A stretch of 5,095 nucleotides of DNA from an uncultured Eubacterium sp. (lineage in GTDB: Bacteria > Bacillota > Clostridia > Lachnospirales > Lachnospiraceae). The DNA lies in assembly GCA_910579145.1 (NCBI GenBank), contig CAJTTQ010000077.1, positions 1-5,095 of the forward strand, in the 5' to 3' direction. A program made the translations under genes and the position numbers. A model generated the notes under the pieces. The model was given only the letters and a program-made list of their open reading frames with translations, searched no databases and had not been told where the DNA came from. Position 1 is the first letter of the stretch. Each line of letters opens with the position of its first letter. Positions 1 to 4,861 of the stretch are shown piece after piece.

Positions 1-1055
1 GTTTATATGATTTGGAAACACAAACACTGGATGAGCAAAGCATCAAATCCATTGTCAGGAATGCCGTAAATAAAATGCTGGAATCGGAAGCACTGGAACA
101 TGCGGTGTGGAGTGGTGCGATCCATTATAATACAGACAACATCCATGTACATATTGCAGCGGTGGAGCCGGAGCCGATGCGGGAGAAAAAAGAATACATC
201 CAGTACCAGTACCGAACCGTCGATGGAAAAAGGATCCGGGAACCGGTGAAGGACGCTTTGGGAAATGCGGTAAAAAAGGAGGAATACAAGGGTCGTTTCC
301 GGCAGTCGAGTATCAACAGCTGCCGGAGAAGCATCGTAAATGAGATCTTGCATGAAAGAGAAAACAATGAGCAGATCAACAGCATCATCCGTGGGAGCAT
401 TTTGGATCAGAAACAGAACCATCCTCTTTCCAGGGACAGAAAGCTGAAACAGGAATTTATCAGACTGTACCAGAAAATGCCCGACTGTAACCGGAACACG
501 TGGAACTACAACAATCCGGTTATGGCATCTGTGAGGAATGATCTGGATGATCTCAGCACGCTTTACCTGAATGAATACCACCGGGAGGAATTTGCTGAAT
601 TTAAAACACGGATTGGGTTACAGAGTGAGAAATATGCAGAGGCATACGGGACAACCGGGAAAACATATGAAGAAGGAAAGATGAAGGATCTGTATACCAG
701 ACTTGGTAATGCAATCCTGAAGGAAGTGCGTACGTTTGATGCAGATCAGAAGAAACTGGGGACTCATTCAGCTGCACGAAAAAGCAGGAAACATCAGAAG
801 AAGGATCCGTATACCAGGCTGGGTAATGCGATTCAAAAGGGAGTGCGTACGCTTGATGCGGAGCAGAGGGAACTGGCGGCAGGGGAAAATAGGCAGGAAT
901 ATACGAAACAGATCGCAGGCGGAATGTCACTGGCATCTGCTGTCAACCGAATGCGGAAAGGGTTAAAATCCGAATGGGAAAAAGCAAGGAATGAACGGGA
1001 GCATAACCAGATGATGAGATACGATGCGGAAAAAGAAACCAGGGGTCACGAATGA
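1..1055 (+). CDS. Relaxase, MobP2/MobL-like, 5' end cut off by the window
   Basis: The product is the C-terminal part of a conjugative relaxase, the enzyme that nicks the transfer origin and pilots the strand. The frame is open from base 3 with no convincing start; the first start-like codon is a TTG at 12 without a ribosome binding site, so the true N-terminus lies off the left edge. The metal-binding histidine motif is visible: His at 123-125, then Thr-Asp-Asn-Ile and His-Val-His at 144-152, followed by Ile-Ala-Ala-Val-Glu-Pro. This fits motif III of the HUH relaxases of Firmicutes (MobP2/MobL type, from memory of the family). The nicking residue would be upstream and is not seen. The C-terminal third is charged and helical and carries a 39-codon tandem duplication at 684-876. 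The stop codon lies inside a palindrome, giving the C-terminus Arg-Gly-His-Glu. Relaxase is confident; the exact family less so. Confidence 0.85.
   Translation, partial: LYDLETQTLDEQSIKSIVRNAVNKMLESEALEHAVWSGAIHYNTDNIHVHIAAVEPEPMREKKEYIQYQYRTVDGKRIREPVKDALGNAVKKEEYKGRFRQSSINSCRRSIVNEILHERENNEQINSIIRGSILDQKQNHPLSRDRKLKQEFIRLYQKMPDCNRNTWNYNNPVMASVRNDLDDLSTLYLNEYHREEFAEFKTRIGLQSEKYAEAYGTTGKTYEEGKMKDLYTRLGNAILKEVRTFDADQKKLGTHSAARKSRKHQKKDPYTRLGNAIQKGVRTLDAEQRELAAGENRQEYTKQIAGGMSLASAVNRMRKGLKSEWEKARNEREHNQMMRYDAEKETRGHE
684..876 (+). repeat. Tandem duplication inside the relaxase C-terminal region
   Basis: Two 76-base units at 684-759 and 801-876, offset by 117 bases (39 codons, in frame), match at 63 of 76 positions by hand count. 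They encode near-identical segments beginning Lys-Asp-(Leu/Pro)-Tyr-Thr-Arg-Leu-Gly-Asn-Ala-Ile and ending Glu/Lys-Leu. Many differences are at third codon positions, which suggests the duplication is not recent and that the protein sequence is under selection. The 41-base linker is lysine- and arginine-rich. Confidence 0.85.
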
Positions 1056-1058
1056 CCT
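1043..1058 (+). repeat. Palindrome copy 1, forward, over the relaxase stop codon
   Basis: GGGTCACGAATGACCT, a match to the window consensus RGGTCACRARTGACCT. The TGA stop of the relaxase gene is bases 1053-1055, inside the right half. It is a candidate ParB or RHH binding site (inference). Confidence 0.9.
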
Positions 1059-1078
1059 GTAACTTTTAAAAGATATTT

Positions 1079-1103
1079 TGTCAAATAAGTTGTCAAATTT
1101 GTC
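1079..1103 (+). repeat. Short TTGTCAAAT-type direct repeats upstream of the par promoter
   Basis: TGTCAAAT occurs at 1079-1086 and 1091-1098, a 12-base step, followed by a partial TGTC at 1100-1103. They lie directly upstream of the -35 box at 1104 and contain the self-complementary CAAATTTG (1094-1101). Placement suggests a regulator site, but the sequence is AT-rich and the repeats are short. Confidence 0.4.
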
Positions 1104-1133
1104 TTGACATTTATTATATAAATACTATATAAT
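1104..1133 (+). promoter_or_regulatory. Sigma-A type promoter for the par gene set
   Basis: The -35 box TTGACA is at 1104-1109 and the -10 box TATAAT at 1128-1133, both exact consensus, with an 18-base spacer. Transcription would start near 1140, 68 bases before the first gene at 1208. It is the only strong promoter seen between the relaxase and the terminator at 4774, so it probably drives the whole set. Confidence 0.8.
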
Positions 1134-1139
1134 AAATGT
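1107..1139. promoter_or_regulatory. Perfect inverted repeat spanning the promoter, possible operator
   Basis: ACATTTATTATATA (1107-1120) and its exact reverse complement TATATAATAAATGT (1126-1139) are separated by AATAC. The arms overlap the end of the -35 box and all of the -10 box, so a dimeric protein bound here would block RNA polymerase. The arms are almost all A/T, so part of the symmetry could reflect low complexity, but 14 matched pairs is long. Confidence 0.6.
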
Positions 1140-1149
1140 GGAAGCCAAA

Positions 1150-1165
1150 AGGTCATTTGTGACCT
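1150..1165 (-). repeat. Palindrome copy 2, reversed, in the par leader
   Basis: AGGTCATTTGTGACCT, the reverse complement of the consensus. It starts about 10 bases after the predicted transcription start and its symmetry extends one more base on each side (1149-1166). A protein bound here could block early transcription, which fits autoregulation of the par genes (inference). Confidence 0.9.
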
Positions 1166-1169
1166 TCTA

Positions 1170-1190
1170 AAGTTTTTCAGTCGAAAACTT
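1170..1190 (+). other. Hairpin in the leader of the par transcript
   Basis: AAGTTTT (1170-1176) pairs with AAAACTT (1184-1190); a U-G pair can extend the stem and leave a 5-base loop. It lies between palindrome copy 2 and the AAAGGAGAG ribosome binding site at 1193-1201. There is no T-run after it, so it is not a terminator. It may be only a leader hairpin. Confidence 0.4.
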
Positions 1191-1207
1191 GTAAAGGAGA
1201 GAGGATC

Positions 1208-1621
1208 ATGGAAAAAGAACAATTGCTGGATATAATTGAAAAAGATTATGGGTTCAAAAAGGAACTTATAAAAAATCCTGTGCAACGCGGTTGCTGGTTT
1301 GTACAATTTGAAGTAAACGGCATCAAATATAATGGGAGTATTCCTTTTCATGGTGCTTTGCCGCAGTTGAAGGCAGGAGGGCATACAACAGACTATTACG
1401 ACGAAAACGGCGTTCCAGTGGAAGACTGGTATTACAATAAATTTATTAAAGGCAAAAAGGCCCGGCTCCGGCACTGTGTGGATGAGGAAACCGGCGAATG
1501 GGAAGATACCGGGATTGAGTTTAAAGATCAGAAACAGGCAGAGGAATACATGAGCAATCTGGATGAGAATGATCTGCCATATTATATGTATGAGATGATA
1601 CAGGAAGGAGACAGAAAATGA
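1208..1621 (+). CDS. Unrecognised 137-aa acidic protein, first gene of the par set
   Basis: I do not recognise this protein. It starts at ATG 1208, preceded by AAAGGAGAG at 1193-1201, a strong ribosome binding site with 6-base spacing. It has no signal peptide or membrane segment, so it should be cytosolic. The N-terminal 25 residues look helical; the middle (about residues 28-75) is rich in aromatic residues and glycine and reads like beta strands; the C-terminal 40 residues are very acidic. Its stop overlaps the parA start in an ATGA (1618-1621), so the two are translationally coupled and probably made in fixed ratio. It sits at the head of the operon behind a strong promoter and a palindrome, which suggests a partition or copy-control accessory role, but nothing in the sequence proves this. 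Confidence 0.85.
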   Translation: MEKEQLLDIIEKDYGFKKELIKNPVQRGCWFVQFEVNGIKYNGSIPFHGALPQLKAGGHTTDYYDENGVPVEDWYYNKFIKGKKARLRHCVDEETGEWEDTGIEFKDQKQAEEYMSNLDENDLPYYMYEMIQEGDRK

Positions 1622-2451
1622 AAACAATCTTATTTTTAAACAACAAAGGCGGCGTTGGGAAAACAGCCAGTGTTACAACTGTGGCGCATATGCTGGCAGC
1701 TGTACATCACAGGAGGGTATTGCTGGTTGACCTGGATCCGCAGATGAACAGTACGTGCATGTTCAGTGAGGTGGATTTTATCGAATTGTTTAACAGCATT
1801 TACCGGGGAACCTGTACGAAAAAGCAGAAGTCGGTGGAGGATCTGCTGCTTGACCGGGAATTGGATATCCATGAATGTATCCGCCGTACAGAGTATGAGA
1901 ATCTTGACATGATCCCGAGTTTTCTGACGTTATCAGAGGCTGAGGAAAGAATGAAGGCGGATGTTACATCACCGCAGCAGTTCCGTCTGAAAAAGCATTT
2001 AAGGACTGTACAAGATGAGTATGACTATTGTATAATAGACAGTAGTCCGTCCATATCCATTACCAACATAAACGGACTGGTGGCATCGGATGAAGTTTAT
2101 GTACCCCTGCGCTGTGACGGGGGAAGCCTGCTCGGTGCGTCCATTATCATGAACCTGTTTGAGACGGTTTCAGAGTATGATGCCGGTTTAAGGATTGGCG
2201 GGATGTTCTTCACCCAATGGAATGGAAGGAAGAATGTTTCAAAAGCCGTTTATGAATTGCTGAGTGAGATGTTTGGCGAGTACATCATCCCGGTCACGAT
2301 CAGCCAGAGTAAAAATGTGGAGGAGAGTAGTCTTGTACAAAAACCGCTTCTTGCTTATGATGGGGGAACAAAAAAGAGCAGGGTGACACAGGATTATCTG
2401 GAACTGACGGAGTACATTATAAAACAGAATGGGACAGGGGGTCACAAATGA
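1618..2451 (+). CDS. parA: ParA-type partition ATPase
   Basis: This is a deviant-Walker ATPase of the ParA/Soj/MinD group, which binds DNA non-specifically in its ATP form and moves ParB-centromere complexes during segregation. The P-loop Lys-Gly-Gly-Val-Gly-Lys-Thr is at residues 10-16, with the signature lysine at 10; the second motif Val-Asp-Leu-Asp-Pro-Gln is at 37-42; the Walker B-like Asp-Tyr-Cys-Ile-Ile-Asp is at 136-141, followed by Ser-Ser-Pro-Ser. At 277 aa it begins directly with the ATPase fold and lacks the N-terminal helix-turn-helix of P1/F-type plasmid ParA, so operator binding probably falls to another protein. Its start overlaps the upstream stop by four bases. Its stop is inside palindrome copy 3, giving a Gly-Gly-His-Lys C-terminus. 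A ParB gene follows downstream, separated by two small genes, which is unusual. Confidence 0.95.
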   Translation: MKTILFLNNKGGVGKTASVTTVAHMLAAVHHRRVLLVDLDPQMNSTCMFSEVDFIELFNSIYRGTCTKKQKSVEDLLLDRELDIHECIRRTEYENLDMIPSFLTLSEAEERMKADVTSPQQFRLKKHLRTVQDEYDYCIIDSSPSISITNINGLVASDEVYVPLRCDGGSLLGASIIMNLFETVSEYDAGLRIGGMFFTQWNGRKNVSKAVYELLSEMFGEYIIPVTISQSKNVEESSLVQKPLLAYDGGTKKSRVTQDYLELTEYIIKQNGTGGHK

Positions 2452-2454
2452 CCT
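2439..2454 (+). repeat. Palindrome copy 3, forward, over the parA stop codon
   Basis: GGGTCACAAATGACCT. The parA TGA is bases 2449-2451 within it. It ends 22 bases before the next start codon at 2477 and about 10 before that gene's AAGGAG. Confidence 0.9.
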
Positions 2455-2476
2455 ATTTGTCAGGAAGGAGCGAAGG

Positions 2477-2803
2477 ATGTTTGAAGTGACAATCGTATTA
2501 GACAGGGAAAAGGTCGATGAGCAGAACCTTGATTATGACAAAGTGATGGCACTTGTGGATCGTGTTTACAACAGACCGGAGATCATTAAAACGGGAGAGG
2601 GTCGTTATAAAGGAATCACTTCCTCCAAAGAACTGGCATCATTTGGTGTTGCCATGCTTACGCTGGAAAGGACGGACTGGTTTTTTGAGCTGGTGAGTGA
2701 ATGGTATATGGATGACGACAAAGGCGGAAGGGAAGACTTAAAAGCCGGGAAGCTGGCATGGGATGCCAGACATCAGAAATCAGGTGCCATAAATGGAAAA
2801 TAG
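2477..2803 (+). CDS. Unrecognised 108-aa protein, possible partner of the VapD-like protein
   Basis: I do not recognise this family. I place the start at ATG 2477, behind AAGGAG at 2465-2470 with 6-base spacing; the frame is open further upstream, but an earlier start would overlap parA and palindrome copy 3 and has no ribosome binding site. The protein starts with a beta-like stretch (Phe-Glu-Val-Thr-Ile-Val-Leu), then a helix at about 20-32, a Gly-rich turn near 40-46, and a hydrophobic aromatic helix at about 50-76 with Trp-Phe-Phe-Glu-Leu. The C-terminus is basic. It overlaps the VapD-like gene by 11 bases, an arrangement typical of toxin-antitoxin pairs with the antitoxin first, so it is a candidate antitoxin by position only. 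It could equally be a partition accessory protein. Confidence 0.8.
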   Translation: MFEVTIVLDREKVDEQNLDYDKVMALVDRVYNRPEIIKTGEGRYKGITSSKELASFGVAMLTLERTDWFFELVSEWYMDDDKGGREDLKAGKLAWDARHQKSGAINGK

Positions 2804-3233
2804 TGAAAGCCGGGTTTCGGTTTATTTTGATCTGGACGTAAAAGCGTTAAAAAATATCTATGAACCAGCAAGCGGCCATGACTATACGAACGCATATCAT
2901 GAGATACGCTCGTTCATGGAAAAAGAAGGATATGAGCATGAGCAGGGTTCCGTGTACCATTCGGTCGGGGAAAAGGACAGATCTGAAGTCATCCGTACGA
3001 TACAGGGGTTACAGGATGAAAAATCGTGGTTGAAGGAATGCGTGAAAAAAATGAGTTACGCCAGAATCTCGGAAGAACATGATCTTATGGGTGTTTTACA
3101 GGATATGGGGGAACTATCACGGAACGGAATGGAGAGGGTGCCGGATCTGAAGGATATTTTTGATAAACAGAGGAAAGAGGGCCAGACACCAACTAAAAAC
3201 AGGAAGCATAAAAGGATAAATCTGGACCGTTAA
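2793..3233 (+). CDS. VapD-like endoribonuclease with a C-terminal extension
   Basis: Residues 8-102 match the VapD pattern as I remember it: beta strand with Phe-Asp-Leu at 12-14 (the Asp is the conserved position proposed as catalytic in VapD), a Tyr-x-x-Ala-Tyr helix at 31-35, Gly-Tyr followed by Gln-Gly-Ser-Val-Tyr at 51-55, then Ile-x-x-Leu and Trp at 70-79. VapD proteins have a Cas2-like fold and act as mRNA-cleaving toxins. Typical VapD is about 95 aa; this one has about 45 extra residues, charged and ending in a Lys/Arg-rich tail, which may bind nucleic acid. The start at 2793 overlaps the previous gene by 11 bases and has only a weak AGGTG upstream, so it is probably translated by coupling, as expected if toxin dose is kept low. 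Active-site integrity beyond Asp13 cannot be judged by eye. Homology is likely; toxicity is inference. Confidence 0.75.
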   Translation: MENSESRVSVYFDLDVKALKNIYEPASGHDYTNAYHEIRSFMEKEGYEHEQGSVYHSVGEKDRSEVIRTIQGLQDEKSWLKECVKKMSYARISEEHDLMGVLQDMGELSRNGMERVPDLKDIFDKQRKEGQTPTKNRKHKRINLDR

Positions 3234-3240
3234 TTGTTAG

Positions 3241-3256
3241 AGGTCACGAGTGACCT
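3241..3256 (+). repeat. Palindrome copy 4, forward, after the VapD-like gene
   Basis: AGGTCACGAGTGACCT, the most symmetric copy: 7-base arms AGGTCAC/GTGACCT around GA. It starts 8 bases after the TAA at 3231-3233. Its inner TCAC...GTGA resembles the centre of the classical Spo0J parS TGTTTCACGTGAAACA with two extra central bases. Confidence 0.9.
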
Positions 3257-3327
3257 GTTAAGAAAGGAATGCCGCTTATTGTTTGATCAGTCATTTAAAA
3301 TAGATTTTGGATGATGAAGGATAGAAT

Positions 3328-3343
3328 GGGTCACAAATGACCT
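3328..3343 (+). repeat. Palindrome copy 5, forward, before parB
   Basis: GGGTCACAAATGACCT. It ends 22 bases before the preferred parB start at 3365. With copy 4 it brackets an 87-base-period gap (start to start) between the VapD-like gene and parB that holds no other convincing gene and no good promoter. Confidence 0.9.
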
Positions 3344-3350
3344 GTAGAAG

Positions 3351-3356
3351 AAAGGA
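3351..3356 (+). promoter_or_regulatory. Ribosome binding site that decides the parB start
   Basis: AAAGGA is 8 bases before ATG 3365 but only 2 before the in-frame ATG 3359, so 3365 is the better start. With 3365, the distance from palindrome copy 5 to the start codon matches that at the two other copies that precede genes. Confidence 0.6.
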
Positions 3357-3364
3357 AGATGGAG

Positions 3365-4348
3365 ATGGGGAAATTTAGTGTTGGTTCGATAAAAGGAGTA
3401 ACGAAAAATCAGGAGGAGCAAGTCAAGGTAGGCGCTGGTTTGCTTTCGGAGGTATCGAAAAGCCAGGTGATGGGCAAAACGATCAATGTTCCGCGGCACA
3501 TGATAGACAAGAATCCAAATAACAAATACAGCATCAGAGGGATCACATCACTGGCAAATTCGATCCGCGATTACACCTTGGTAGAGCCTTTGCATGTAAG
3601 CCGGAAGCCGGATGGAAGATACCTGCTTTTGGGCGGGGAACGCAGACTGGCAGCCATTGACCGCCTGATTGCAGATAAAGAGGTTCCCGACTGGACGGAA
3701 GATACACTGATTCCGTGCGTAGACCGCGGCACTGAACTGATCAAACTGCCGTTAAGCGAGACAAACAAGGAGAGATATGCGATCATCATTACAAACAAGG
3801 AAGCCAGAAAATACACGGACGGCGATATGTACATCGAGATCCAGGAATGGAAAAACATTATTGAGGAGCTGAGGTCGAAAGGGATCGAGTACATTGACGG
3901 TTCATACGAAGACGGGGAAGAGGGGAAGATCCGGATCAAGGGTGAGACGACAAGGGATATTCTGACAAAGACGACCGGATTGTCCAGGGGACAGATCAAC
4001 AAGTTTGAAAAAGTAGATAAACGGGGAAGCGATGCTTTAAAGGATGCGCTTCTGAATAACAAGGTGTCAGTGAGTGTGGCGGCTGGAGCAGTGGAAAGCC
4101 TGGATGAAGAAGAGCAGGCTGCTCTTGTCAGGGATTCTGAGAGTAAAAATATCAATTCCGGCGATGTAAAGAAGTATAAGAAGACAAGCGCAAAAAGGAA
4201 ACAGATCACGTCGGATATGTTTATGGAGGATACAGCTACAATTATAAAAAATCTACAGGAAAACAAAATTTTACTTGACGAATCGGGCGAAGAAAAATAT
4301 CATTTTTATATAAGGCAGATAGAAAACTTGTTGGGAGGTCACAAATGA
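3365..4348 (+). CDS. parB: ParB-type centromere-binding protein
   Basis: ParB proteins bind parS-like sites, clamp on DNA with CTP and stimulate ParA. Numbering from ATG 3365 (327 aa; ATG 3359 would add two residues): the N-terminal ParB/Srx-like domain runs from about 38 to 145, with Gly-Gly-Glu-Arg-Arg-Leu-Ala-Ala at 90-97, the conserved GERR motif that contacts CTP. A helix-turn-helix is at about 195-215 (Thr-Gly-Leu-Ser-Arg-Gly-Gln-Ile core), followed by a helical region with Val-Ser-Val-Ser-Val-Ala-Ala, typical of ParB/KorB central domains. The usual Glu-Asn-x-x-Arg box after the first domain is not obvious and there is an acidic Gly-rich insert near 178-190, so it is divergent. The C-terminus ends Gly-Gly-His-Lys because the stop lies in palindrome copy 6. 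It is the leading candidate to bind the seven palindromes (inference). Overall length is normal for the family. Confidence 0.93.
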   Translation: MGKFSVGSIKGVTKNQEEQVKVGAGLLSEVSKSQVMGKTINVPRHMIDKNPNNKYSIRGITSLANSIRDYTLVEPLHVSRKPDGRYLLLGGERRLAAIDRLIADKEVPDWTEDTLIPCVDRGTELIKLPLSETNKERYAIIITNKEARKYTDGDMYIEIQEWKNIIEELRSKGIEYIDGSYEDGEEGKIRIKGETTRDILTKTTGLSRGQINKFEKVDKRGSDALKDALLNNKVSVSVAAGAVESLDEEEQAALVRDSESKNINSGDVKKYKKTSAKRKQITSDMFMEDTATIIKNLQENKILLDESGEEKYHFYIRQIENLLGGHK

Positions 4349-4351
4349 CCT
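4336..4351 (+). repeat. Palindrome copy 6, forward, over the parB stop codon
   Basis: AGGTCACAAATGACCT. The parB TGA is bases 4346-4348. It ends 21 bases before the next start codon at 4373, with AAGAGG at 4361-4366 between them. Confidence 0.9.
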
Positions 4352-4372
4352 CTGGAAAAGAAGAGGTATGTT

Positions 4373-4738
4373 ATGGCAAAAAGACTTTATTCAGGTTATG
4401 TATCGCAGGAGGTTTTCGAACTGGTCGATTTTCTTGCAAAGCGGGAAGAGATCAGTAAGACGGTTGTTTTTCCCAAACGGGCGATCCGGTATTTTATGGA
4501 GGGTGACAGAAAGATCGATCCACGGATCCTGCTTACCCAGCGAAGCGATCCGGCTTACATTGAGAGGAAAGCGTTGTTGACCGTTTATATCGAGGATGAA
4601 CAGCGAAAGCAGCTCGAGGCTGTGGCAGAAGAAAAGGGGTGTAATATGTCACAGGTGTTCTTTCAGGTTATGCTTGATTACTGTGCGCTGCTGATCAGCA
4701 TGGACAGCACGGGTGTCAGCATCGAAAAAAGGGAGTAG
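4373..4738 (+). CDS. Small ribbon-helix-helix-like DNA-binding protein, possibly two domains
   Basis: A 121-aa soluble protein. Residues 67-108 fit a ribbon-helix-helix (Arc/MetJ/CopG) domain: a strand Leu-Leu-Thr-Val-Tyr-Ile, a helix with Glu-Gln-Arg-Lys-Gln-Leu-Glu-Ala-Val-Ala, a turn with Gly-Cys-Asn-Met-Ser-Gln, then a hydrophobic second helix. Residues 4-43 have a similar plan (strand Arg-Leu-Tyr-Ser-Gly-Tyr-Val, helix, Ser-Lys-Thr turn, helix), so it may be a tandem RHH protein acting as a pseudo-dimer; the first domain is the weaker call. RHH proteins such as ParG and omega act as plasmid partition adaptors or repressors of partition operons. Start ATG 4373 has AAGAGG 6 bases upstream. 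It follows parB directly, is the last gene before the terminator, and its TAG stop overlaps palindrome copy 7. It is the second candidate to bind the palindromes. Confidence 0.85.
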   Translation: MAKRLYSGYVSQEVFELVDFLAKREEISKTVVFPKRAIRYFMEGDRKIDPRILLTQRSDPAYIERKALLTVYIEDEQRKQLEAVAEEKGCNMSQVFFQVMLDYCALLISMDSTGVSIEKRE

Positions 4739-4752
4739 GTCATTTGTGACCT
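4737..4752 (-). repeat. Palindrome copy 7, reversed, at the end of the par set
   Basis: AGGTCATTTGTGACCT, identical in sequence and orientation to copy 2. The last two bases of the TAG stop of the preceding gene (4736-4738) are its first two bases. It lies 22 bases before the terminator stem. Confidence 0.9.
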
Positions 4753-4773
4753 GTAATAAATGATTTACATATG

Positions 4774-4808
4774 GTCTCTGGAAACACTGGTTTTCGGGGA
4801 CTTTTTTT
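4774..4808 (+). terminator. Intrinsic terminator of the par gene set
   Basis: GTCTCTGGAAAC (4774-4785) pairs with GTTTTCGGGGAC (4790-4801), all 12 positions as Watson-Crick or G-U pairs, with the loop ACTG and a run of seven T at 4802-4808. It separates the par set from the exported-protein gene. Confidence 0.9.
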
Positions 4809-4825
4809 AATGTGAAGAAGAGGTT

Positions 4826-4852
4826 TGTCGAATAGTGTCGAGAAATGTCGAA
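4826..4852 (+). promoter_or_regulatory. Three tandem Spo0A-like boxes at 10-base steps
   Basis: TGTCGAA (4826-4832), TGTCGAG (4836-4842) and TGTCGAA (4846-4852) repeat with an exact 10-base period, so all face the same side of the helix. TGTCGAA is the known core of the Spo0A box of Bacilli and Clostridia. The array ends 9 bases before a possible -35 box at 4862, a plausible activator position. A further weaker TTGTCAA is at 4911-4917. Binding by Spo0A is inferred from sequence only. Confidence 0.6.
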
Positions 4853-4861
4853 CGAAAATAA

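Noticed and set aside
2292..2299. GGTCACGA inside parA as an eighth copy
   Set aside because: Only the left half matches; the right half is unrelated, so it is a chance half-site.
2429..2476. An earlier start for the 108-aa gene, inside the end of parA
   Set aside because: It has no ribosome binding site and would run through the palindrome; ATG 2477 has AAGGAG at ideal spacing.
3257..3327. A separate promoter for parB
   Set aside because: TTGATC and TAAAAT are present but only 7 bases apart, and no other pair has acceptable spacing.
3359..3364. ATG 3359 as the parB start
   Set aside because: Only two bases separate it from AAAGGA; ATG 3365 has normal spacing. The difference is two residues, so either remains possible.
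3571..4266. Long open frame on the minus strand across parB, and similar minus-strand frames elsewhere
   Set aside because: They are antisense to genes with clear motifs, have low-complexity Ser/Leu/Phe-rich composition, and lack ribosome binding sites.
4368..4580. Overlapping forward reading frame in the RHH gene
   Set aside because: It has Trp/Arg-rich random composition, lies in another frame of a well supported gene and ends mid-gene.
1043..4752. The palindromes as transcription terminators
   Set aside because: None is followed by a T-run and the stem is only 6 bp; the real terminator is at 4774-4808.
1043..4752. The palindromes as a CRISPR array or transposon ends
   Set aside because: Spacing is irregular with genes between copies, and there are no target-site duplications or transposase.
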